In this document: piece after piece, positions 7,444 through 14,017 of the stretch
Layout: the number at the start of each line of letters is the position of its first letter
Position numbering within the stretch: the first letter of the stretch is position 1
Origin: Rickettsia typhi
Lineage (GTDB): Bacteria > Pseudomonadota > Alphaproteobacteria > Rickettsiales > UBA1997
Assembly (NCBI GenBank): GCA_945874115.1
Contig: CAMCFD010000037.1
Span: forward strand, 1 to 14,790
Length of the DNA: 14,790 bases
Reading direction: 5' to 3'
The notes under the pieces: generated by a model
Database searches by the model: none
What the model was told of the DNA's origin: nothing
What the model saw: only the letters and a program-made list of their open reading frames with translations
Made by a program: the position numbers and the translations under genes

Positions 7444-8733
7444 ATGTTTAATGACTATAAAGTAAAAGATATTAATTTATCTGAATTAGGTAGAAAAGAA
7501 ATCACTTTGGCTGAAAATGAAATGCCAGGATTAATGTCTCTTCGTAAAGAGTTTGGATCATCAAAACCACTTGCTGGTGCTAACATCGTCGGTTGTTTAC
7601 ACATGACGGTTGAAACTGCAGTTTTGATAGAAACTTTGATTGCGCTTGGTGCGACAATTAGATGGAGCTCTTGCAACATTTTTTCAACTTCAGATCAGGC
7701 GGCCGCCGCGATTGCGAAAGCGGGAATTCCGGTTTTTGCGTGGAAAGGCGAAACCGAAGAAGAATATCTTTGGTGCATTAAGCAAACTATTGTTGGTGAT
7801 AAAAACTGGGTTCCGAACATGATTTTAGACGATGGCGGCGACTTGACAAAAATTATTCACGAAGAATATCCTCAATTACTTGCAGGAATTAAAGGCGTTT
7901 CAGAAGAAACCACAACGGGCGTTGCGAGGCTTTATCAAATGGCGAAAGAAGGAAAATTAAAAGTTCCAGCAATTAACGTTAACGACGCGGTTACGAAATC
8001 AAAATTTGACAATCTTTATGGTTGCAAAGAAAGTGTAATTGACGGAATTAAGCGCGCTACTGACGTTATGATCGCTGGAAAAATGGTTGTGATTGCAGGA
8101 TATGGCAACGTTGGAAAAGGTTGTGCTGATGCTTTCAAAAGCCAAGGCGCGCGCGTTGTTGTGACTGAAATTGATCCAATTTGTGCATTGCAAGCTGCAA
8201 TGGCTGGATATACAATTTTGCCAATCGAAGACGTTGTTAGCCAAGCTGACATTTTTGTAACAACAACTGGCAATAAAGATATTATCACGATTGAACATAT
8301 GCGTGCGATGAAAGATTGTGCGATCGTTGGAAACATTGGTCACTTCGATAATGAAATTCAAGTTGAAGCTTTAAGAAATTTGACTTGGAAAAACATAAAA
8401 CCACAAGTTGATCAAATAACTTTTCCTGATGGAAAAAGAATTATTTTGCTTGCTGAAGGTCGTTTGTTAAATTTGGGTTGTGCGACAGGACACAGTGCTT
8501 TTGTGATGTCAGCAAGTTTCACAAATCAAGTTATGGCACAAATTGAATTGTGGCAAAATCACAAAAAATATGACAATAAAGTTTATATTTTGCCAAAAGA
8601 ATTAGACGAAAAAGTTGCAAGACTTCACCTTGATAAACTTGGTGTGAAGCTTACAAAATTAACGAAATCTCAGGCTGATTATATCAACGTAAAAGTTGAA
8701 GGGCCGTTTAAAGATGACGCCTACAGATATTAA
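7444..8733 (+). CDS. ahcY: Adenosylhomocysteinase (S-adenosylhomocysteine hydrolase)
   Basis: Cytoplasmic NAD-dependent enzyme that splits S-adenosylhomocysteine, the product of SAM-dependent methylations, into adenosine and homocysteine. The substrate domain shows HMTVETAVLIETL (53-65), WSSCNIFSTSDQAAAAI (74-90), DDGGDLT (129-135) and NVNDAVTKSKFDN (178-190) with the catalytic lysine. The NAD domain has GYGNVGKGCA (219-228). The C-terminus ends DDAYRY, the tail that completes the neighbouring active site. The protein is full length at 429 residues. The gap to the upstream gene is only 37 bases, too short for a SAH riboswitch, so it is probably transcribed with the upstream genes. SAM-dependent ubiE is nearby but not in the same unit. 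Confidence 0.97.
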   Translation: MFNDYKVKDINLSELGRKEITLAENEMPGLMSLRKEFGSSKPLAGANIVGCLHMTVETAVLIETLIALGATIRWSSCNIFSTSDQAAAAIAKAGIPVFAWKGETEEEYLWCIKQTIVGDKNWVPNMILDDGGDLTKIIHEEYPQLLAGIKGVSEETTTGVARLYQMAKEGKLKVPAINVNDAVTKSKFDNLYGCKESVIDGIKRATDVMIAGKMVVIAGYGNVGKGCADAFKSQGARVVVTEIDPICALQAAMAGYTILPIEDVVSQADIFVTTTGNKDIITIEHMRAMKDCAIVGNIGHFDNEIQVEALRNLTWKNIKPQVDQITFPDGKRIILLAEGRLLNLGCATGHSAFVMSASFTNQVMAQIELWQNHKKYDNKVYILPKELDEKVARLHLDKLGVKLTKLTKSQADYINVKVEGPFKDDAYRY

Positions 8734-8775
8734 TTTTATGCGGCAATTTTTAAAGAATTGTCGCGAAAAAAAGAA

Positions 8776-9249
8776 ATGGTTATGAAAATTACGAAATCAG
8801 GATATGAAAGGTTGAAGGCCACATTGCATAACCTGAAAAATATTGAGCGTCCTAAAATTATTCAAGCGATTGCTGCTGCGCGTGAACTTGGTGATTTAAA
8901 AGAAAACGCTGAATATCATTCTGCGAAAGATAAACAGGGTTTTATCGAGGCGCAAATCGCTGATTTCGAGGCTAAATTTTCTCGCGCCGAGGTTGTTGAT
9001 ATTGAAAATGTTTCTGGAAATAAAATTCAATTTGGCGCAACCGTTGCCCTTGAAGATTTAGACAGTGATAAAAAATTTACCTATAAAATCGTTAGTGAGT
9101 TTGAGGCTGATATTGATCAAGGCTTAATTTCTGATTCATCTCCAGTCGCTCGGGCGCTAATTGGAAAAGAAGTTGGTGATGAAGTTGAAATTAAAGTTCC
9201 TAGTGGTGTTTCGAATTATGAAATTATTAGTGTGAGATTTATTAAATAA
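8776..9249 (+). CDS. greA: Transcription elongation factor GreA
   Basis: GreA enters the RNA polymerase secondary channel and stimulates cleavage of backtracked transcripts. The N-terminal coiled coil carries ERPKIIQAIAAARELGDLKENAEYH, here cited only for its acidic tip GDLKENAEY, which is diagnostic. The C-terminal FKBP-like domain has FGATVALEDLDSD, LISDSSPVARALIGK and GDEVEIKVPSG. Starting at ATG 8776 gives 157 residues, the normal family length. ATG 8782 (two codons in) is nearly as good and has AAAGAA six bases upstream. A TTG at 8758 is open but would add residues the family lacks. It is the last of the same-strand genes from prs. The product is certain, the exact start is not. Confidence 0.94.
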   Translation: MVMKITKSGYERLKATLHNLKNIERPKIIQAIAAARELGDLKENAEYHSAKDKQGFIEAQIADFEAKFSRAEVVDIENVSGNKIQFGATVALEDLDSDKKFTYKIVSEFEADIDQGLISDSSPVARALIGKEVGDEVEIKVPSGVSNYEIISVRFIK

Positions 9250-9253
9250 ACAA

Positions 9254-9282
9254 TTGACTTGATAATTTTTTTAAGTTAATTT
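9254..9282 (+). promoter_or_regulatory. Candidate promoter for the prepilin-like gene
   Basis: TTGACT (9254-9259) and TAATTT (9277-9282) are 17 bases apart. This would leave a leader of about 90 bases before the ATG at 9382. TTGCTA (9283-9288) with TTATAT (9307-9312), spacing 18, is an alternative. Neither is strong evidence in such AT-rich DNA. The remaining bases up to 9381 show nothing else recognisable. Confidence 0.3.
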
Positions 9283-9284
9283 TT
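9254..9284 (+). terminator. Weak AT-rich hairpin after greA
   Basis: TTGACTT (9254-9260) can pair with AAGTTAA (9273-9279), one pair being G-U, and five T follow. It begins five bases after the greA stop, a typical place for a terminator, but the stem is almost all A-T. The same bases include a promoter-like TTGACT, so the region may end greA transcripts, start the pilin transcript, or both. Confidence 0.3.
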
Positions 9285-9381
9285 GCTAGAGAAATTATAA
9301 ATGTCTTTATATCCTTTAGTGGTTGTGTTGATATTTAAAAGGTTTTTCCATGATGTTTGATAATTATATTTTAATGATTCT

Positions 9382-10104
9382 ATGAAAAAAAACTTGTCTA
9401 AAAAAAGATCGGCTTTCTCTTTAATTGAGTTGTCGATAGTTTTGATTATTATTGGTTTGTTGATTGCTGGCGTTACTGGTGGCGCAAGTTTGATTAAAAG
9501 CTCAGAGCTTCGTTCTGTAATCACGGAGGCTAGAGGTTGGGCAATCGCGGTCAATTCATTTTATAACCAATTTGATGCTCTTCCTGGTGATTATTCAACT
9601 GCCCTTGGTGGTTCTGAGGTTGGAGATGCTGACGGAACAATAGAATATTATAATACTGATACTATTGCAGAAGGAAGAAACGCTTGGGTTCAGCTGAAAG
9701 CGGCGGCGATTCTTGATTCTAATGTTTTAAGTGCAGCGACTTCAGTTGCTTCTCTTGGAACACAAGTAACCTTTGGTACAAACATTCCGGCGTCAAAAAT
9801 AAAATCTTCAGGTTGGGATTTTGACTATAACGCGACTTCATTGCAAAACGTAGTTGTTCTTAGTGGCACAATTGCTACGGGAACTACATACAGCTTGGTT
9901 CCAGCTGTTGAGTCTAACTCGTACGCTACTGGTGCAGTAACGCCAATTGATGCTTTGTCAATTGACTCTAAGTTTGATGACGGAGACGCTGAAGAAGGAA
10001 AAATTAGAGGAGTTAAAACTGCTTGCCACACTACTTCAACTTATACAACCGCGACCACAACTAAAGCTTGCGCTTTGTCTTATCAGGTTGATGTGAATTC
10101 TTAA
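9382..10104 (+). CDS. Type IV prepilin / pseudopilin-like protein
   Basis: Secreted protein of the type IV pilin and type II secretion pseudopilin class. The N-terminus has a basic leader (KKNLSKKRS), then A|FSLIELSIVLIIIGLLIAG: a prepilin signal with Glu16 at mature +5 and one hydrophobic helix (about 13-30). The residue before the cut is Ala11 rather than the usual Gly. The remainder is a Ser/Thr/Ala-rich exported domain; FYNQFDALPGDYSTALGG (55-72) resembles the ALPGD segment of many alphaproteobacterial pilin-like proteins. Cys215 and Cys230 near the C-terminus could form a disulfide. It has 240 residues and ATG without Shine-Dalgarno. No pilus motor, secretin or second pilin is in the window. 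The prepilin peptidase two genes upstream is the likely processing enzyme. Whether it builds a pilus or a pseudopilus cannot be told. Confidence 0.82.
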   Translation: MKKNLSKKRSAFSLIELSIVLIIIGLLIAGVTGGASLIKSSELRSVITEARGWAIAVNSFYNQFDALPGDYSTALGGSEVGDADGTIEYYNTDTIAEGRNAWVQLKAAAILDSNVLSAATSVASLGTQVTFGTNIPASKIKSSGWDFDYNATSLQNVVVLSGTIATGTTYSLVPAVESNSYATGAVTPIDALSIDSKFDDGDAEEGKIRGVKTACHTTSTYTTATTTKACALSYQVDVNS

Positions 10105-10134
10105 TTAGATTTGTTTTTAGTAAATGTTGGAAAG

Positions 10135-10413
10135 ATGGAAAATGATAAAATGTTATCAGCAATAATTAATTTTCTCTTTCCAACATTGCTTATTTATGCT
10201 GTTTTTATTTTGTCTGGATTTTTTGATTCAGGATTTTTCGCTTTTATAAATTTCTTCGTTATATTGACCGTAATATTTGTTATTTTTTTTGAGACGCAAA
10301 AAGAACTTTCCTCAGTTTTAAAAATCAAAAATCTCCCATTTTTTCTTTGTTCTTTTTCAATAGCCTACATCGCTGTCATCATGTTTAACTTGACTGATGG
10401 TTTTGGGTTATAG
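10135..10413 (+). CDS. Small hydrophobic membrane protein, unknown function
   Basis: A 92-residue frame I do not recognise. It has three likely membrane helices, at about 7-30, 34-53 and 68-86, with a lysine-containing polar loop (ETQKELSSVLKIKN) between the second and third. ATG 10135 is preceded by GGAAAG, the nearest thing to a ribosome site among the plus-strand starts; a TTG at 10111 would add eight residues. It begins 30 bases after the prepilin-like gene and could be cotranscribed with it. Its stop overlaps the ubiE stop by six bases on the opposite strand. It may be a true small gene or a chance open frame; the hydrophobic pattern and clean length favour a gene. Confidence 0.5.
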   Translation: MENDKMLSAIINFLFPTLLIYAVFILSGFFDSGFFAFINFFVILTVIFVIFFETQKELSSVLKIKNLPFFLCSFSIAYIAVIMFNLTDGFGL

Positions 10414-11169
10414 TTTATATCCAACGTGGATTGCAACCGTTCCGAAGCTCAAACTTTGATAAGAAACATTTTTAAAGCCGGCGCTCTCGATCATTTTCTT
10501 GAATTTTTCTTGGTCGGGAAATTTTCTGATGCTTTCAACTAAATATTGGTAAGAATCTTTGTCTTTTAATATTAATTCACCAATTTTCGGAATAACGTTG
10601 AAAGAGTAGGCGTCGTAAATTTTTCGCAGTAAATCATTGTTAACTTTAGAGAATTCTAAACAAATGAATTTTCCGCCTTTTTTGAGGGTGCGATAGGCTT
10701 CTTGTAAGCCTTTGTCGATGTTGGTAAAATTGCGGATTCCGAAGGCGATTGTATAAAAATCAAATAATTCGTCATTAAAAGCTAGATTTTCTGCGTCGCA
10801 AGTTGTAAAATTGACATAATTGAACAAATTTGAGTCAACGGCGCGTATTTTGCCTTGATCGAGCATTTCTTGATTTATGTCGACAATTTCGATTTTTGCT
10901 TCGATGTTTTTCTCGAGTGATTTTTTGACAATGCGAAAAGCAATGTCTCCGGTTCCGCCGGCAACGTCGATTATTTTGTAATTCTGGTCGTGATTTGAGA
11001 AATTAATTTCTTCGACCATTTTGTTTTTCCAAAGTCGATGCGTCCCTGCGCTCATTAAATCGTTCATTAAATCGTATTTTTTGGCAACTGAAGAAAAAAT
11101 TTCGCCAACTAAACTGGCTTTTTGTTCTTTGTCAACTTTTTTGAAACCAAAATCTGTTTTTTCTGACAT
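10408..11169 (-). CDS. ubiE: UbiE C-methyltransferase (ubiquinone/menaquinone synthesis)
   Basis: SAM-dependent C-methyltransferase of quinone biosynthesis. The start chosen, ATG at 11169, gives 253 residues beginning MSEKTDFGFKKVDKEQKA, which aligns with E. coli UbiE (THFGFQTVAKEQKA). A longer frame to 11295 exists but would add 42 residues unlike the family. Key elements are FSSVAKKYDLMNDLMSAGTHRLWK (here residues 25-48), SAM-binding IIDVAGGTGDIAF (66-78), VDINQEML (97-104), then FGIRNFTN and a KKGGKFICLEFSK strand. The C-terminus (GTVAIHVGYKL) is typical. The start codon overlaps that of divergent queA by two bases, and the 3' end overlaps the small membrane protein gene. Whether it makes ubiquinone only or also menaquinone cannot be told. 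Confidence 0.94.
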   Translation of the reverse strand: MSEKTDFGFKKVDKEQKASLVGEIFSSVAKKYDLMNDLMSAGTHRLWKNKMVEEINFSNHDQNYKIIDVAGGTGDIAFRIVKKSLEKNIEAKIEIVDINQEMLDQGKIRAVDSNLFNYVNFTTCDAENLAFNDELFDFYTIAFGIRNFTNIDKGLQEAYRTLKKGGKFICLEFSKVNNDLLRKIYDAYSFNVIPKIGELILKDKDSYQYLVESIRKFPDQEKFKKMIESAGFKNVSYQSLSFGTVAIHVGYKL

Positions 11170-12232
11170 GTTATTAAATGAATTTAATTTTAATTTAGAG
11201 CAAGAATTAATTGCGCAACAGCCGCTCAAAAATAAAGAGCAGACTAAAATGCTGTTTTTTGACGGACAAGAAATCTTTGACCGCAATATTACCAATCTTG
11301 TTGATTTTTTGCAAGAACAAGATGTTTTGGTGTTTAATGACGCAAAAGTTGTTAAGGCAAAATTGGTGGCAAAAATTGTAAGAAGCGGCTCTGGCGTTGA
11401 GTTTAACCTTGATCAAGAAATTTTTGATGATGAAAATTGTGTTGAAAATAAAAGAATTTGGCGCGCAATTTGCAAAGGAAGTAAAAAAATAAAAGATGGC
11501 GATTTACTTGATTTTGCTGATGATTTTGCGGCAAAAATTATTAAAAAACTTGATGACGGATTTTGTCTGCTTGAATTTTGTGAAGAAAAATTTGATGAAA
11601 AGCTTGAAAAATATGGCCTAACGCCGCTTCCGCCTTATATTAAAAGAGAAGAAAATCCGACGAAAGAAGACGAGAAAAATTATCAAACAGTTTATGCGAA
11701 AAATGGCAGCGCTGTTGCGGCGCCAACCGCCGGCCTGCATTTTAGTGATGAAATTTTTAAGAAGCTTGAAGCTAAAAAAATAAAATGGGTTTTTGTGACG
11801 CTAAATGTTGGTGCGGGAACATTTTTGCCGGTTCGAAGTGACAATATTAAAGATCACAAAATGCACCAAGAATATTTCGAAATCTCGCAAGAATCTGCGG
11901 AAATTATAAACGAGGCTAGGGCGCGCGGCGGAAGAGTTGTCGCGGTTGGAACGACTTCTTTGAGAGTTTTAGAATCGATTTGTGATGAAAATGGAATTTT
12001 AAAATCGGCGAAAATGAAAACGGATATTTTTATTTATCCGAGCTATAAATTCAAAATCGTTGATGTTTTGGTGACCAATTTTCATTTGCCGAAATCAACT
12101 TTGTTTATGTTGGTTTGTGCTTTTGTTGGCAAGAAAAATGCGCATAAAATTTATGATCATGCGATTAAAAATAAATATCGGTTTTTTTCGTATGGAGACT
12201 CGTCTTTATTGGTTAAAAACGATTCGGCTTAG
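11168..12232 (+). CDS. queA: tRNA preQ1(34) S-adenosylmethionine ribosyltransferase-isomerase
   Basis: QueA transfers and rearranges the ribosyl part of SAM onto preQ1 at tRNA position 34, giving epoxyqueuosine. Starting at ATG 11168 gives 354 residues beginning MLLNEFNFNLEQELIAQQPL, the same spacing as in E. coli (MRVTDFSFELPESLIAHYP). The frame is open 49 codons further upstream, but that part is antisense to ubiE and unlike the family. Conserved blocks are VLVFNDAKVVKAKL, KYGLTPLPPYIKRE, YQTVYAKNGSAVAAPTAGLHF, LNVGAGTFLPV, MHQEYFEI, GRVVAVGTTSLRVLES, TDIFIYPSYKFK and NFHLPKSTLFMLV. The partner genes tgt and queG are not here. Promoter elements must lie inside the ubiE coding region. Confidence 0.94.
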   Translation: MLLNEFNFNLEQELIAQQPLKNKEQTKMLFFDGQEIFDRNITNLVDFLQEQDVLVFNDAKVVKAKLVAKIVRSGSGVEFNLDQEIFDDENCVENKRIWRAICKGSKKIKDGDLLDFADDFAAKIIKKLDDGFCLLEFCEEKFDEKLEKYGLTPLPPYIKREENPTKEDEKNYQTVYAKNGSAVAAPTAGLHFSDEIFKKLEAKKIKWVFVTLNVGAGTFLPVRSDNIKDHKMHQEYFEISQESAEIINEARARGGRVVAVGTTSLRVLESICDENGILKSAKMKTDIFIYPSYKFKIVDVLVTNFHLPKSTLFMLVCAFVGKKNAHKIYDHAIKNKYRFFSYGDSSLLVKNDSA

Positions 12233-12289
12233 ATGGTTATCGCCAAGAGATTTAAATTCCATTTCTCGACTTATTTCTGCTTGTTTTTT

Positions 12290-12335
12290 GCTAAAATTAC
12301 TCAAAATATATCTAGATATTTATCGTAATTTTAAC
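12290..12335. repeat. Imperfect palindrome between convergent queA and glycosyltransferase genes
   Basis: TAAAATTAC (12292-12300) is perfectly repeated in inverse as GTAATTTTA (12325-12333), and a 12-base palindrome ATATCTAGATAT (12308-12319) sits at the centre. The two symmetry axes are one base apart, so a long, slightly bulged hairpin can form in RNA from either strand. Its place between two converging genes suggests termination or transcript protection, but there is no strong T tract on either side. Apart from this the 144-base gap holds nothing I recognise. Confidence 0.5.
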
Positions 12336-12376
12336 AAAAGAGCGCTAAAAATATGATCAAAAATATCTTGACGATG

Positions 12377-13165
12377 CTATCTAGAGTTTTTTGCAAATAT
12401 TTCTTTTATTTTTACCATTTTAACAAATCTTGAAAAGGCAAAAATAGTGCTGTAAATAACGCCATTGAAGCCATAAATAAAATATCGGCGCACAAAATAA
12501 GCTTTGAAAAATGTAAAAATTGGAGTTATAGCAATTTTTAGGCAAGAAGGATTTTTACCTTTTTTAAAACTGTCCAAAGCCTGCATTGAAGAATAGGAAT
12601 TTATTTTTTCGATCCAGTGCTCAAAAGAGCGGAACGATTGGTGATAAATGATATTTTTCAGCTGTGAAATTTTATTTTCGACATCTTTTTTTAATTCGAC
12701 CGAATCGTGAATTGAGCTGTTTTTAAACCCAGCAAAATTGCGGTTGTAAAGTCTTAATTGATTGTAATAATAGGCGAATTTATGAGGTTTTTTTTCGAAG
12801 AAAAATTTGTTAACAATTTTTATGCGATATCCAAAAGCTTTATTTTGTTGGTTATTTTTGAATAAATCAGAGATTTCATTTGCGAGTTCTGGCGAAACTT
12901 CTTCGTCGGCGTCAATATTTAAAATCCAGTCATTTTTACAGCTGTTTTCGCCGAAAATTTTTTGTGGCCCATAGCCCTTCCATTCATTAAAAATAACTTT
13001 CGCACCTAATTCTTCAGAAATTTGGCGAGTGTTGTCAGTGCTTCCCGAGTCAATAACTAAAATTTCATCGGCGATTTTTTTAACTGCGCTAATTATGGCA
13101 CCGATTCGATCACCTTCATTTTTTGCAATAATAAAAACCGAAAGCGCAATATTGTTCGAGCTCAT
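12377..13165 (-). CDS. Family 2 glycosyltransferase (WaaE/KdtX-like)
   Basis: Inverting GT-A glycosyltransferase, probably acting on lipopolysaccharide core or another envelope glycan on the cytoplasmic side. In 262 residues: the N-terminal nucleotide-sugar fold (LSVFIIAKNEGDRI, 8-21), VIDSGSTDNT (37-46), EWKGYGPQKIFG (61-72), then the metal-binding DADEEV (85-90). The segment around KGYGPQK with a basic, aromatic C-terminus resembles the WaaE/KdtX group that adds glucose to heptose in the LPS inner core. The C-terminal part (HQSFRSFEHWIEKIN, later a hydrophobic FFKAYFVRRYFIYGF stretch) may associate with the membrane. It is convergent with queA and diverges from the DsbA-like gene; no other LPS gene is in the window. 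Family secure, donor and acceptor inferred. Confidence 0.85.
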   Translation of the reverse strand: MSSNNIALSVFIIAKNEGDRIGAIISAVKKIADEILVIDSGSTDNTRQISEELGAKVIFNEWKGYGPQKIFGENSCKNDWILNIDADEEVSPELANEISDLFKNNQQNKAFGYRIKIVNKFFFEKKPHKFAYYYNQLRLYNRNFAGFKNSSIHDSVELKKDVENKISQLKNIIYHQSFRSFEHWIEKINSYSSMQALDSFKKGKNPSCLKIAITPIFTFFKAYFVRRYFIYGFNGVIYSTIFAFSRFVKMVKIKEIFAKNSR

Positions 13166-13204
13166 ATTTAATTAATTTAATTCTTTTTTTTAAAATTTAA
13201 CTGT

Positions 13205-13234
13205 GATAATATAAAATCTGAAATTCTTTATCAA
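13205..13234. promoter_or_regulatory. Shared -10 of divergent promoters (glycosyltransferase / DsbA-like gene)
   Basis: On the minus strand TTGATA (13234-13229) and TATTAT (13211-13206) are 17 bases apart, a good promoter for the glycosyltransferase. On the plus strand GATAAT (13205-13210) with an upstream TG at 13202-13203 forms an extended -10 for the DsbA-like gene, with at best a poor -35 (TTCTTT, 13181-13186). The two -10 hexamers cover the same bases, so RNA polymerase could bind in either direction but not both at once. Confidence 0.45.
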
Positions 13235-13251
13235 ACTAAATTTCTTGATTT

Positions 13252-14013
13252 ATGAAAAAAAGTGTAGTGAAAAAATTATTGATTGCGCTTGCGATCGTTG
13301 CAATTATTGCTTTTAGTGCGCTAATTATCAGAAATTATACTACGAAAACCTCGTTTAAATATGGCAATGGTGAAGTTGAAAATCTTGCCCATCAAGCCCA
13401 AGACGCCGTTAGTGGCGCGGTTGTAGGCGAGGCTCAAAATAACAAAACTGAAATTGATAAAACTATTCTTGAAATTTCTCCTTCTGAATTTGTTCTTGGC
13501 GATAAATCTGCGCCGGTTACGATTGTTGAATATGCTTCACTTTCTTGCCCGCACTGTGCTTCATTTTATCGTGATGCTTTTGAAAGTTTGAAAAAAGATT
13601 ATATTGAAACTGGAAAAGTAAAATTCGTTTATCGTGACTTTCCTTTGAATCAACCAGCCTTAGCCGCCGCCATGGTTGCGGTTTGCAGAGTTAGCGGCGA
13701 AGAGGAAAATAAAGCGGAAATTTATCATAATTTTGTAAAGGCTTTGTTTAAAACTCAAGATTCTTGGGCTTTCGATCCGCAATATATCGACAAGCTTGAA
13801 GCTATTGCAATGCTTGATGGAATGGCTCAAGAGACTTTCAAGAAATGTTTAGAAAATAAAAAATTGCAAGAGAAAATTTTGGTTGCAAGAATGTCTTCTT
13901 CTAAATCTTTGAGCATAAATTCTACGCCGACATTTTTTATTAATGGTGAGGCGTTCGAAGGTTTTGTTGACTATAAAACCATCAAAAAAGCAATTGATGA
14001 AAAACTAAAGTAA
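13252..14013 (+). CDS. DsbA/BdbD-type thiol-disulfide oxidoreductase, membrane-anchored
   Basis: Envelope thioredoxin-fold protein that introduces or shuffles disulfides in exported proteins. A basic start followed by a hydrophobic helix (about 9-26) is either a signal anchor or a signal peptide; there is no clear cleavage site or lipobox. A polar spacer (27-70) leads to the DsbA-like domain: VTIVEYASLSCPHC with active-site CPHC at 99-102, DFPLNQPALAAA (129-140), and the cis-proline loop STPTFFING with Pro226. Two more cysteines, Cys145 and Cys199, in the inserted helical domain could form a second disulfide. The 253-residue length matches the family found in Rickettsia-like alphaproteobacteria. 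The MlaF-like gene begins four bases after its stop, so they are cotranscribed. The pilin with two C-terminal cysteines is a possible client (inference). Confidence 0.88.
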   Translation: MKKSVVKKLLIALAIVAIIAFSALIIRNYTTKTSFKYGNGEVENLAHQAQDAVSGAVVGEAQNNKTEIDKTILEISPSEFVLGDKSAPVTIVEYASLSCPHCASFYRDAFESLKKDYIETGKVKFVYRDFPLNQPALAAAMVAVCRVSGEEENKAEIYHNFVKALFKTQDSWAFDPQYIDKLEAIAMLDGMAQETFKKCLENKKLQEKILVARMSSSKSLSINSTPTFFINGEAFEGFVDYKTIKKAIDEKLK

Positions 14014-14017
14014 ATTT

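Noticed and set aside
7999..8361. Two open frames of over 100 codons on the minus strand inside ahcY
   Set aside because: Shadows of a strongly conserved gene; the translations show no domain or composition of a real protein.
8758..8775. TTG start for greA six codons upstream
   Set aside because: Would add residues (SRKKE) not seen in GreA and uses a weaker start codon; ATG 8776 or 8782 fits family length.
11021..11167. 49-residue N-terminal extension of QueA
   Set aside because: Antisense to ubiE and absent from the family; Met at 11168 aligns exactly with known QueA starts.
11170..11295. 42-residue N-terminal extension of UbiE
   Set aside because: It is antisense to the queA start, unlike UbiE homologues, while Met at 11169 matches the family start.
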